Below are positions 24,984-33,128 of a DNA stretch of 36,238 bases, in pieces (the stretch's first letter is position 1; each line of letters begins with the position of its first letter). Source of the stretch: Bacteroidales bacterium (GTDB lineage Bacteria > Bacteroidota > Bacteroidia > Bacteroidales > JAGONC01). The translations under genes were made by a program, and so were the position numbers. The notes under the pieces are model-generated. The model did no database searches, was not told where the DNA came from, and saw only the letters and a list, made by a program, of their open reading frames with translations. The stretch is taken from positions 1-36,238 of the forward strand of contig JAQUQD010000029.1 in NCBI GenBank assembly GCA_028716265.1, written 5' to 3'.

Positions 24984-26663
24984 TCAGGAGAGATACCTCG
25001 CCACAATAGGCATTCGCCTCCCCATACCGAACGCTTTGGGCGATATCCGCAGGATGGGAGGTGTCTGATGACGTTTGTACTCATTCGTATTCACCATGCG
25101 AAGCACCTTCCTGACGATCGTTTCATCAAATCCCATGTTGATGATTTCCTGCGGTCCCTGCCGAAGCTCAATATACTGAAAAAGGATGCGGTCGAGCAGA
25201 TCATAATCCGGCAACAAATCAGAATCCAATTGGCCGGACCTGAGTTCAGCCGATGGTGGCTTCTGGATCGTATTGACCGGAATGATCTCTTTCAACCGGT
25301 TGATGTAGCTGGCCAGCTCATAGACCTGCGTTTTATACACGTCCCCCAGCACTGCAAGGCCACCGCACATATCACCATACAGGGTTCCGTAACCGACCGC
25401 AGCCTCGCTTTTATTGGAAGTGTTCAGCAAAATATACCCGAATTTGTTAGCCAGAGCCATAAGGACAACCGCACGGATACGCGCCTGGATGTTCTCTTCC
25501 GTAACATCCGGTGGACGGTCTTCAAACGCGGTCAGGAGCGTGGATTCACAACTCCGGAAAATTTCCTCGATGCTGATGGTCTGACAGGGCACTCCAAGAT
25601 TTTCAGCCAGTTCAACGGCATCCCGGACGGAATGGCCGGTAGAATACCGGGAAGGTAACAAAATAGCATGCACATGCTCGTTACCCAGTGCTTCGGCGGC
25701 CAGAACCAGGGTTACTGCGGAATCGATCCCTCCGGACAGACCAAGGATGGCGTCGCGGAAGCCAAGCTTGCGAAAATAGGTCCGGATACCCAGCACCAGT
25801 GCATCATAGATCAAAGCAATACGGGATGTGTCAAGATTCTGGGGACCCATGATCCCCCTGTCGGAAAGCTGGACGTCCTTCTTATCCTTATCGTAACGAT
25901 AGAACCTGAGATCCTCCTGGAAATAGTTGAGCTCGTCGACCACCTTTCCTCTCCGGTCCACCACCATCGATCCACCGTCAAAGATCAGCTCCGTCTGGGC
26001 ACCAATGTGGTTGACATAAAACACAGGAAGGCCATAGGTGGAGGCATTGCGGGACAGGACATCCCTTCGGATGTTCATCTGATCATAATGAAATGGTGAG
26101 GCGGCGATGTTGATCAGTAGGTCCGGATGCTGCCGGATTAGCATTTCCATCGGTGAAGCGGTATACAGGGGGGTATCCGTCATGTTCCAGAGATCTTCAC
26201 AGATCGTTATGGCTATTTTAATTCCTTTATAATCAATGACTTTAAAATCTTTATTGGGCTCAAAATAACGATATTCGTCAAAAACATCGTAATTGGGCAG
26301 GAGTGATTTATGAGTCATGGCCATTACCTTGCCCCCGGCCAGAAACCAGGCTGTGTTGAAAAGCTTCTTTCCCTTTGGATTGGGATTGAGTGACGGCGAA
26401 CCGACGATGGCAGCTATCCCCGTGCAATCCTGGGCGATGGAATGGATCCCCAGCTCGCATTCATGAATGAAATCGTCAAATTCGAGAAAATCCCTGGGAG
26501 GATAACCCGAAACGGCAAGCTCAGCAAACAGGATCAGGTCGGCGGACTCATCTCTGGCCTGGTGGATGGCTTCCCTGATCTTGCGGATGTTTGATTCAAA
26601 GTTGCCAATATGATAGTCAAGCTGAGCGATCGAAATTTTCACCTGGCAGGGATTAGACGTCAC
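24984..26663 (-). CDS. nadE: Glutamine-dependent NAD+ synthetase
   Basis: A 559-residue two-domain enzyme that makes NAD+ from nicotinate adenine dinucleotide with ammonia taken from glutamine. The N-terminal nitrilase-type glutaminase domain has its triad E48 (FAELAVSGYPP), K119 (HKSLLPNYDVF) and C155 (ITICEDLWN). The C-terminal synthetase domain has the P-loop SGGIDS at 310-315, then NTSNKSEAAVGYGTLYGD. An in-frame GTG at residue 8 (VKISIAQ) is an alternative start that fits the usual N-terminus. It begins 2 bases after the stop of the barrel gene at 26666, so the two are cotranscribed. Confidence 0.95.
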   Translation of the reverse strand: MTSNPCQVKISIAQLDYHIGNFESNIRKIREAIHQARDESADLILFAELAVSGYPPRDFLEFDDFIHECELGIHSIAQDCTGIAAIVGSPSLNPNPKGKKLFNTAWFLAGGKVMAMTHKSLLPNYDVFDEYRYFEPNKDFKVIDYKGIKIAITICEDLWNMTDTPLYTASPMEMLIRQHPDLLINIAASPFHYDQMNIRRDVLSRNASTYGLPVFYVNHIGAQTELIFDGGSMVVDRRGKVVDELNYFQEDLRFYRYDKDKKDVQLSDRGIMGPQNLDTSRIALIYDALVLGIRTYFRKLGFRDAILGLSGGIDSAVTLVLAAEALGNEHVHAILLPSRYSTGHSVRDAVELAENLGVPCQTISIEEIFRSCESTLLTAFEDRPPDVTEENIQARIRAVVLMALANKFGYILLNTSNKSEAAVGYGTLYGDMCGGLAVLGDVYKTQVYELASYINRLKEIIPVNTIQKPPSAELRSGQLDSDLLPDYDLLDRILFQYIELRQGPQEIINMGFDETIVRKVLRMVNTNEYKRHQTPPILRISPKAFGMGRRMPIVARYLS

Positions 26664-26665
26664 GG

Positions 26666-27349
26666 TCAGAAGATGATCCCGATATTTAAGGATAGCCCAT
26701 TGTAGTGCGCTTTTTCATTCAGCGACTTGTCGATGGCATTGGTGCCCTTCAGAACATTGGTGATCCCATTTTTAAAAGAGAGCGAGGCCACGATGCAGGT
26801 GGATTCGTCGATATAGAATTCAGTTCCGGCTCCGATGAGGACAGAGGTCCTGAAAAGATTAACGTCGTCGGTGATGTCCCGTTTGTTCTCCTCCGCGATG
26901 TTATTGTTTGAGAACCTGAACGAATCATCGGCGGTTGCACCGATCCTGAATCCCGGTGCCAGTCCTAGCTGTCCGAAGAAGGCCCATTTATCGAACTGAT
27001 TGGTCTTCATTTTAATGGACAATGGGATGTCAATGTACTTGAGTTTATAGTCCCTGGTAAGGGTCACGGTATCCGATTCATAGATATCCGGATACTGCAG
27101 CCCGCCGTAATTCCACTCCATATCAAAACCGGTGGCAAAAAAATAATTATCCGTCAGGGTGATATCACAAATGAATCCCCATCCAAATCCGATATCAACA
27201 CCCTGGGATTCGTAACCTTCCGTGTTTGGTTTGAGCCACCCCAGGCTGGGTGATAATTTGATCCCAAACCGGAACGGTTTTGATTGGGCAGTAACACTGG
27301 TCACGGCAACCAGTCCGGAGAAAAAGAGTATGAGCGCGATTTTTTTCAT
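26666..27349 (-). CDS. PorT-family outer-membrane beta-barrel protein
   Basis: A 227-residue exported protein. Signal peptide MKKIALILFFSGLVAVTSVTAQ, then alternating amphipathic strands such as FRFGIKLSPSLGWL, FGWGFICDITLTDNYFFATG and a final aromatic-terminated strand YNGLSLNIGIIF. This is typical of eight-stranded barrels of the PorT/OmpW-like Bacteroidota family (outer membrane beta-barrel, OMP_b-brl_2 type). Function unknown. It is followed by nadE after 2 bases. On its upstream side a TATTTTTG box precedes the start by 25 bases, and a second barrel gene is divergent. Confidence 0.85.
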   Translation of the reverse strand: MKKIALILFFSGLVAVTSVTAQSKPFRFGIKLSPSLGWLKPNTEGYESQGVDIGFGWGFICDITLTDNYFFATGFDMEWNYGGLQYPDIYESDTVTLTRDYKLKYIDIPLSIKMKTNQFDKWAFFGQLGLAPGFRIGATADDSFRFSNNNIAEENKRDITDDVNLFRTSVLIGAGTEFYIDESTCIVASLSFKNGITNVLKGTNAIDKSLNEKAHYNGLSLNIGIIF

Positions 27350-27374
27350 AGGATCAATTTTTTATTTGAACTTA

Positions 27375-27382
27375 CAAAAATA
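27375..27382 (-). promoter_or_regulatory. -7 box of the barrel-nadE operon
   Basis: TATTTTTG on the minus strand fits TAnnTTTG and lies 25 bases before the ATG at 27349. No -33 TTTG at the right distance. Confidence 0.5.
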
Positions 27383-27423
27383 CGAAAAGAAGATAGTTGT
27401 TTGACAGACGAAAAAAAGAGCAC

Positions 27424-27440
27424 GTGAAATAACATTTCAC
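27424..27440. promoter_or_regulatory. Perfect 7-3-7 inverted repeat in divergent promoter region
   Basis: GTGAAAT, AAC, ATTTCAC is a perfect palindrome centred between the two divergent barrel genes, upstream of both -7 boxes (about 45 bases from each). It is a plausible operator; the binding protein is unknown. Confidence 0.4.
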
Positions 27441-27484
27441 TGAATGTACCGTTTCTCATACTGGATTCTTTCTGCGAAAATCAC

Positions 27485-27492
27485 TATCTTTG
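27485..27492 (+). promoter_or_regulatory. -7 box of second barrel gene
   Basis: TATCTTTG fits TAnnTTTG and lies 18 bases before the ATG at 27510. It sits inside the open frame that starts at 27444, which argues for the later start. Confidence 0.55.
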
Positions 27493-27509
27493 CTTCATTC
27501 CTTCAGGCT

Positions 27510-28124
27510 ATGCGGATAAAGAAAACAGCATTCCTCCTGTGTTGTATCCTCCCCGCCCTCTCAACCCTGAGCCAGAACAGGGTGGATTTCGGCTTCAGGG
27601 GAGGCATTTCCACTTCACAGGTATACACAGACCTGAGCGACTATACCAGCGATAAGATCACAGGCTATCAGGGTGGTGCATTCCTGCGTATTTTTTTCAC
27701 CAAACACATCCTTTTTGAACCTGAGGCATACTTCACAAAAAAAGGTGGCGAGCTATTCAGGAATGACAATGGCGACGAAAACCAGATCCATTTTGAGATC
27801 AGCAGTATAGATGTACCGCTTCTAGTGGGAATTAAATTTTTTGATCTGGAGTTAACCAGACTGTTGGTCTATACAGGTCCTGTCATGTCGTTTGCCCATG
27901 AAAAGACCGTCCAATTCATTGAAAACGGCAAGGAAGACTTTCAGAAAAGTGCCGAGCACCTGCTTGAGAGCACCAACTGGGGTTATCAGGTAGGAGGATC
28001 GCTGGATATATTTATTTTCACGTTGGATCTGCGTTATGAATGGGGTCTGAACGATATCTACGAAGGCGATTGCCAGTTCAGGGAGAATGCCTTCCTGATC
28101 GGACTGGGGATCCGGATCTTTTAA
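27510..28124 (+). CDS. PorT-family outer-membrane beta-barrel protein
   Basis: A 204-residue exported barrel. The start at 27510 gives a clean signal peptide (MRIKKTAFLLCCILPALSTL followed by SQ); the frame is open from 27444, but that start would lie upstream of the -7 box. Then VDFGFRGGISTSQVY, GAFLRIFFTKHILFEPEAYF and a last strand NAFLIGLGIRIF with a terminal phenylalanine, as in BAM-dependent barrels. The sequence matches the outer membrane beta-barrel (PorT-like) family but differs clearly from the divergent copy at 26666-27349. It precedes the GldB-like lipoprotein gene by 23 bases. Function unknown. Confidence 0.85.
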   Translation: MRIKKTAFLLCCILPALSTLSQNRVDFGFRGGISTSQVYTDLSDYTSDKITGYQGGAFLRIFFTKHILFEPEAYFTKKGGELFRNDNGDENQIHFEISSIDVPLLVGIKFFDLELTRLLVYTGPVMSFAHEKTVQFIENGKEDFQKSAEHLLESTNWGYQVGGSLDIFIFTLDLRYEWGLNDIYEGDCQFRENAFLIGLGIRIF

Positions 28125-28147
28125 CATAGCATAACAGCATTATTCGT

Positions 28148-29158
28148 ATGTTACAGAGAAAGCATCGAACATGTATCGTTGTCCTGTTGGTCTTGTTTAC
28201 ATTCTCGTGCAGCTCGCACAAAACACCCTGGCAGGAAACGGACATTGGACATATTCCCGCTCCCGGTTTGACGATCAGCCGGTATGAACAGGCGCTGTTT
28301 TCCGCCGACACAGACCGCATGAGCTCAGCGATAGCCGGAATGACGGATACGTACGGTGTTTTCCTGGGAGACATCCCGCCTGATTCCTCCGGGATTGTTC
28401 AACTGCTCAGTTACGTGCGTGATCCCTTTATTCAGCAGCTGTACAGGAAGACAGTGGAAGTTTTTCCAGCGATGGAGGAACAGGAACGTGAGCTGAATGA
28501 AGCCTTCAGGTATTACTCCTGTTATTTTCCTGACCAGGCCATTCCGAAAGTATTCACATACATTTCAGGGATCGACTACCAGCATCCCGTCCTTTTCGAA
28601 CCTCCTTCCATCCTGATCGCATTGGATATGTACCTGGGGAGTGAATTTGAACCCTACAAGCAACTGGGGCTGTCGTCTTACATGATCCGTAGGTTCACGA
28701 AAGAGTACCTGGTAAGGGATTGTGTCCGCGAGGTGGGCGATTATCACATGCAGGATCAGTATCCAGGTGATAACGTGTTGGATAAAATGATCGTGGAGGG
28801 CAAGAAGCTTTTTTTCCTGGATGCCTTATTGCCATTTGAGCCGGATTCAGTCAAGATCGGATTTACGGACAAACAAACCGCATGGTGTCAGGGAAATGAG
28901 GCAAACCTCTGGAAGTTCTTCATAGAAAACGAACTGCTCTATTCAACGGATATTCAGGTCATCAATAAATTCTTCACCGACGGACCTTTCACACGGGGGT
29001 TCCCTGAATCTCCGGCCCGTCTCGGCTCCTGGATGGGGTGGCAGATCGTCAGAGCATACATGGAGTCGTATCCCCGGAAAACAGTACGGGATCTGCTGGC
29101 TGAAAAGGATAACCGTAAGATCCTTCAGGAGTCAGGTTATAAGCCCGGAAAAAATTAA
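28148..29158 (+). CDS. gldB: GldB-family lipoprotein
   Basis: A 336-residue lipoprotein with signal peptide MLQRKHRTCIVVLLVLFTFS and lipid-attachment Cys21. The body contains ISRYEQALF, a block DKMIVEGKKLFFLDALLP, and near the end GPFTRGFPESPARLGSWMGW plus IVRAYMES. These are the signature segments of GldB. GldB is needed for gliding in Flavobacterium. Homologues are also found in many non-gliding Bacteroidota, and the fold recalls zinc-metallopeptidase-like proteins. No other gld gene is nearby. It is 23 bases downstream of the barrel gene and probably cotranscribed. Confidence 0.88.
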   Translation: MLQRKHRTCIVVLLVLFTFSCSSHKTPWQETDIGHIPAPGLTISRYEQALFSADTDRMSSAIAGMTDTYGVFLGDIPPDSSGIVQLLSYVRDPFIQQLYRKTVEVFPAMEEQERELNEAFRYYSCYFPDQAIPKVFTYISGIDYQHPVLFEPPSILIALDMYLGSEFEPYKQLGLSSYMIRRFTKEYLVRDCVREVGDYHMQDQYPGDNVLDKMIVEGKKLFFLDALLPFEPDSVKIGFTDKQTAWCQGNEANLWKFFIENELLYSTDIQVINKFFTDGPFTRGFPESPARLGSWMGWQIVRAYMESYPRKTVRDLLAEKDNRKILQESGYKPGKN

Positions 29159-29200
29159 TCCATATTTTTTACGAAACAGGGTCACATTTGGGGGAGTTAC

Positions 29201-29229
29201 CGGATTAACAGGTAAAACAGGTTAATCCG
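29201..29229 (+). promoter_or_regulatory. 9-base stem hairpin just before comM start
   Basis: CGGATTAAC and GTTAATCCG are perfect complements around an 11-base loop, ending 8 bases before the comM ATG at 29238. There is no T-run, so it is not a simple terminator for gldB. It could be an operator or a leader hairpin masking the ribosome site. Confidence 0.5.
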
Positions 29230-29237
29230 ATCCAACC

Positions 29238-30338
29238 ATGCTTGTCAAAACTTTTGGGAGTGCCCTTCATGGCATCCATGCCATCACCATTACCATTGAG
29301 GTCAATATTGATCAGGGCGTCAACTTTTTTATGGTGGGATTGCCCGACAGTGCCGTCAAGGAGAGCCATCAGCGGATCGAGGCAGCCCTGAAAAACATCG
29401 GGCATAAGATACCGGGGAAGAAGATCGTGATCAACATGGCACCCGCGGATATCCGAAAAGAGGGTTCCTCCTATGACCTGACCATCGCGATCGGTATCCT
29501 GGCCGCCTCCGAGCAGATCAATCCTTCCAGGGTGGGGGATTTTATCATCATGGGCGAGCTTTCGCTGGATGGCAGCCTGCAGCCCATCAAGGGGGCACTG
29601 CCCATCGCCATTGAGGTTAGAAAGAAAGGATTCAAAGGCCTGATCATTCCCAGAATCAACGCCAGGGAGGCAGCCATTGTAAGCGATATTGATGTGTATG
29701 GCGTTGAGAACATCAGGGAGGTTATTGAGTTTTTCAATCAGCAGACCGAGCTGATACCCGTCAAGGTCAACACCAGGGCAGAATTTTATCAGAACCTCAA
29801 TGATTATGAATTCGACTTCTCGGACGTCAAAGGGCAGGAAAACATCAAGCGTGCGCTGGAGATCGCGGCTGCCGGCGGACACAACATCATTCTGATCGGT
29901 CCGCCCGGATCCGGCAAAACGATGCTGGCCAAAAGGCTGCCATCCATCCTACCGCCGCTGAGCCTCAATGAAGCTCTGGAGACCACCAAGATCCATTCGG
30001 TAGCCGGAAAGCTCAGTAATCATTCATCGCTGATCACCACCCGTCCTTACCGTGCGCCCCATCACTCCATTAGCGACGCAGGTTTGGTTGGTGGGGGGTC
30101 CTATCCACAGCCGGGGGAGATTTCACTGGCTCATAACGGTGTTTTGTTTCTGGACGAGCTGCCGGAATTCAAACGATCGGCCCTGGAGGTAATGCGCCAG
30201 CCCATGGAAGAAAGGATCGTCACCATCTCCCGCGCCCGGTTTTCCGTCGAATACCCGGCAAGTTTCCAGCTTGTAGCGGCCATGAATCCCTGTTCATGCG
30301 TTGACCATCTGTGGCACTTCTATAGGATGGTGGCATAA
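29238..30338 (+). pseudogene. comM: comM/yifB Mg-chelatase-like AAA+ ATPase, truncated by the island
   Basis: The frame encodes residues 1-354 of ComM (YifB), then 12 island-encoded residues to a stop at 30336-30338. The N-terminal LonC-like domain ([25 protein letters not shown]), Walker A GPPGSGKT at 221-228 and Walker B VLFLDE at 302-307 are intact. Homology stops at the sensor-1 segment AAMNPCSC (asparagine at 350). Normal members have about 510 residues, so the AAA+ lid and C-terminal domain are missing. ComM is a branch-migration helicase that helps integrate DNA in natural transformation. It is a known insertion target of islands in other bacteria. The remaining 3' part should lie at the far end of the island, outside this window. 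Confidence 0.93.
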
Positions 30339-31761
30339 GGTATTTCAGGTTGATTGTTATATCTTCTGTCTGGACGATTATTGAATCGGTTACCGATTCA
30401 ATAATCGTCCTCTTTTCGTCTCGACTTAGTCGAGACCATTGACTGTATATGTTCTCTGCTTCTTTGAACATATACTTTCCGCTTTCTCCGTTTTGTTTGA
30501 GAGCTAATATTTCACCTTCAATCAAAGGTATCTGAGATTGAATTTGGTTTAGCTGTTCAAACAATGGGTTGAATTGGTGACCAAAACCTTCGGTTGGAAT
30601 TTCCTTCTTTTGGTGTAGGTCAAGCAGATTATCGAGCTTGGCTTGAATCTTTTCAGTTTCTTTTCGTAAAGTCCTTAATATATCTTCTTTATTCTTGATC
30701 AGAGTTTCATTAGCTTCAATGTACAATTGAATATTTTCATCAGTGATAATGTAATCAGTTAATTGCTGGTGAAATATTTCTTCCAAATCATCTTGGGGTA
30801 TTTTGTTTTTGCAATTCTGACAGACATATTTGAGATTGTTAGATGGTAAGTACATTTTGGAACCACAGCCACAGATAACAAAGCCAGTGAAAAGATGAGT
30901 TTTCTTATTTAGTGGTTGTTTCCGGCTCTTAGATTGATCAAGTAAGATAGCGTTGACTGTTTCCCATTTTTCCTCAGAGATTATTGGTGGAACTTCATTG
31001 AACACCCATTCTTCTTTAGCTTTCATCTTCCAGTGTTTCTTGTCACCGGTACTTTCAGTATAGTTAACTCGTCTTAAGCCCTTAGCGATTGGGTCTTCCA
31101 GTAATCTTTTAACGGTAGTATCTGAGAATCTCTCATTGTTTCTTGTTCGATAACCACTTTCATTTAAAATATTAGCGACTGTCTTTTTCCTTTTATGAGT
31201 AAGGAATAGGTCATACATTAAATTACGGATTGATGCTTCTTGATCATTTATGATCAGCTTTTTATCTTTCCAGTTATATCCATAAGGAGCTTGACCACCT
31301 AAAGATTTACCTAACTTAGCTCTGATTGGAACCGAAGCGGAAACTCTTTCAGCTATTTCTTCTCTTTCCCATTGTGCCATTGCTGAAATCAAAGTGTAGA
31401 AGAATCTTCCGGCAGGGGTTGAGGTATCAATACTTTCTTGCAAAGAAATCAGGTCAGCATTGTAGTCTCTGAAAATGTCGGCTATCTGCAGAAGTTCTCT
31501 GGTATTCCTGGCTAATCGAGCAATTTTAGAGAAGATCAGGCCGGTGATTTTGCCTGATTTAATATCTTTAATCATTCTTTCAGCTTCGGGATGATGGAGA
31601 ACTGTTTTACCACTGACTGCTTCCAGATGATATATTTCGACAACTTCCCAATTCTTTACTTCGGCATACATCCTAGCTCTAGCTTCATGATGTTCAGGAC
31701 TTTCACCTTTAGCCTGATCTTCAGTTGAGACTCTAATCCAAATTCCAACTTGCTTTTTCAT
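30220..31761 (-). CDS. Large serine recombinase (integrase) of the island
   Basis: A 513-residue site-specific recombinase. Domain order: resolvase-type catalytic domain with nucleophile S12 in [10 protein letters not shown] and [14 protein letters not shown]. Next is a Recombinase domain ([11 protein letters not shown] through [20 protein letters not shown]). A zinc ribbon has cysteines in CGCGSKMYL and CQNCKNK, a coiled-coil follows (about residues 355-440), and then a C-terminal tail. The frame is open to 31806, but ATG 31761 gives the normal N-terminus. About the last 27 residues (after YLMPPSYRS) are encoded by the antisense strand of comM, so the tail depends on where the element is integrated. 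It likely catalyses insertion and, with a directionality factor, excision. Confidence 0.95.
   Translation of the reverse strand: MKKQVGIWIRVSTEDQAKGESPEHHEARARMYAEVKNWEVVEIYHLEAVSGKTVLHHPEAERMIKDIKSGKITGLIFSKIARLARNTRELLQIADIFRDYNADLISLQESIDTSTPAGRFFYTLISAMAQWEREEIAERVSASVPIRAKLGKSLGGQAPYGYNWKDKKLIINDQEASIRNLMYDLFLTHKRKKTVANILNESGYRTRNNERFSDTTVKRLLEDPIAKGLRRVNYTESTGDKKHWKMKAKEEWVFNEVPPIISEEKWETVNAILLDQSKSRKQPLNKKTHLFTGFVICGCGSKMYLPSNNLKYVCQNCKNKIPQDDLEEIFHQQLTDYIITDENIQLYIEANETLIKNKEDILRTLRKETEKIQAKLDNLLDLHQKKEIPTEGFGHQFNPLFEQLNQIQSQIPLIEGEILALKQNGESGKYMFKEAENIYSQWSRLSRDEKRTIIESVTDSIIVQTEDITINLKYLMPPSYRSATDGQRMNRDSWPLQAGNLPGIRRKTGRGRW
30285..30312. other. Island-comM junction (probable attL)
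   Basis: ComM homology ends after the codon for C354 (30297-30299), in CCCTGTTCATGCG, and the island begins with TTGACCATCTG. The exact 2-base crossover cannot be fixed without the empty site. Confidence 0.7.
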
Positions 31762-31941
31762 AGCTTTATATTTATCGCTATAAAAATACAAAAAGCAACG
31801 AAACAATGTTGCGTTGATAAATATTAAAAAGTTACTTTAAAAGTAGATAAAGTCAAAAATTTCTCTGTATAGAACATTTACCTGATCTCTATATCATTAG
31901 AATAACTTCTATCTTTAGCTTGATTTTTACTTTTATTTTAT

Positions 31942-31972
31942 TTTGGGAATCTTAATAAAAAGAGTATTTTTG
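31942..31972 (+). promoter_or_regulatory. Bacteroidetes-type promoter of the DNA methyltransferase
   Basis: TTTG at 31942-31945, exactly 19 bases, then TATTTTTG at 31965-31972: a full -33/-7 match. The predicted start site is near 31979, 24 bases before the ATG. Confidence 0.85.
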
Positions 31973-31973
31973 T

Positions 31974-31985
31974 ATACTATAATTA
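31974..31985 (+). promoter_or_regulatory. Putative controller-protein box at the methyltransferase start site
   Basis: ATACTATAATTA here is identical, 12 of 12, to the box just before the controller gene (complement of 34306-34317). It begins two bases after the -7 element and covers the predicted transcription start. A bound controller protein would block methyltransferase transcription. AT-rich sequence makes chance matches easier, so this is a prediction. Confidence 0.6.
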
Positions 31986-32002
31986 TCATTTATTTTTAGA
32001 TA

Positions 32003-33109
32003 ATGTCCTATACAGCAAATAGAGAGAAGGAATTCTTGAAAATAATTAAGGGTTTCAAGAAGGATGACATTTTTTCAACTGATAACTCATTGGTCATAAA
32101 AGGAGATTCTTTAGAAGTTTTGAAATCTATTCCAGATAATTCAATCTCACTTATTTTAACTGATCCTCCGTACCACAGCACAAAAAAGGATAATATCACG
32201 AATGATAAAGCATTTAAAACTGATCAAGAGTTTATCGAATGGATTGCGAATTATACCCATGAATGGAAAAGGATTTTAAGACAGAATGGTTCACTTTTTC
32301 TTTTTTGTTCATCAGCAATGTCCGCTAAATTAGAAACACTGCTTTCAGTAAATTTTAATGTGCTATCGCATATTGTTTGGACAAAACCAAATGATCCAGG
32401 ATTTGATGGATGGAAAGGGAAAATGAAAAAAGAAGCATTAAGACAATGGTATCCGCATTCAGAAAGAATTCTTTTTGCTGAACCAGCTATCAATAGCAAT
32501 CTTAAAAGATCATGCTTTGGACATTTTTTAAAAGAAAAAAGAATTCTTTGCGGTATGTCAAGTAACCAAGTGGCTGAAATCATTGGGGCTTATGGTAAGG
32601 TAAATCATGGAGGATCAGTTTCAAATTGGGAAGCTGGGAGAAATATTCCAAGCAAAGAACAATATTCGAAAATATGTCAAGCGTTTATTAATTCGGGAAA
32701 AATAGATAATATGCCGGATTATGAAGATGTTATTAGGAAATTTGAAGTATCGTCTGAGATCGAATTTACTGATGTTTGGAATTTTAATTCTGTAAAACCC
32801 TATAAAGGGAAACACCCAGCTGAAAAGCCTATTGATTTATTGGAACATTGTATAAGTGCAACCACTTTTGAAAGGGATATAGTTCTAGATTGTTTTGCTG
32901 GCTCTGGAAGTACTGCGATTGCGTCATTGAAGTTAGGAAGACATTCAATTTCGATTGAACTTGAAGACGAATGGGTGGAAAAAATTAAAACTAGAATTTT
33001 AAATATGAGTCAAACCCCAGAAAGTCATAATTATCCTAGTATTCAAAAGAACATAATGAAAATTGTGCAAAAATCTACTTTGTTGTATCAAAAATCATTA
33101 TTTGACTAA
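32003..33109 (+). CDS. Type II DNA methyltransferase, beta class, with embedded HTH
   Basis: A 368-residue N6-adenine or N4-cytosine methyltransferase. Motif IV DPPY (residues 54-57, in LILTDPPYHSTKK) comes first and the SAM motif FAGSGSTA (about 298-305) near the end, the order of the beta class. Between them lies the target-recognition region. An inserted segment of about 60 residues (roughly 172-230) looks like an Xre-type helix-turn-helix: FLKEKRILCGMSSNQVAEII, then SVSNWEAGRNIPSKEQYSKI. It protects host DNA from the partner endonuclease, whose gene is convergent with a 19-base gap. Its promoter carries a controller-type box. Codon use is AT-rich, unlike the chromosome. Confidence 0.93.
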   Translation: MSYTANREKEFLKIIKGFKKDDIFSTDNSLVIKGDSLEVLKSIPDNSISLILTDPPYHSTKKDNITNDKAFKTDQEFIEWIANYTHEWKRILRQNGSLFLFCSSAMSAKLETLLSVNFNVLSHIVWTKPNDPGFDGWKGKMKKEALRQWYPHSERILFAEPAINSNLKRSCFGHFLKEKRILCGMSSNQVAEIIGAYGKVNHGGSVSNWEAGRNIPSKEQYSKICQAFINSGKIDNMPDYEDVIRKFEVSSEIEFTDVWNFNSVKPYKGKHPAEKPIDLLEHCISATTFERDIVLDCFAGSGSTAIASLKLGRHSISIELEDEWVEKIKTRILNMSQTPESHNYPSIQKNIMKIVQKSTLLYQKSLFD

Positions 33110-33128
33110 TACAGTGTCAATCAGTTAA

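Larger units (their letters stand above)
31807..32002. other. Divergent intergenic region between recombinase and methyltransferase
   Basis: An AT-rich 196-base stretch with no ORF. It contains the methyltransferase promoter (31942-31972) and controller box (31974-31985) at its right end. At the left it has a small inverted repeat GCAAC/GTTGC around 31794-31811 near the recombinase start. Confidence 0.7.
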
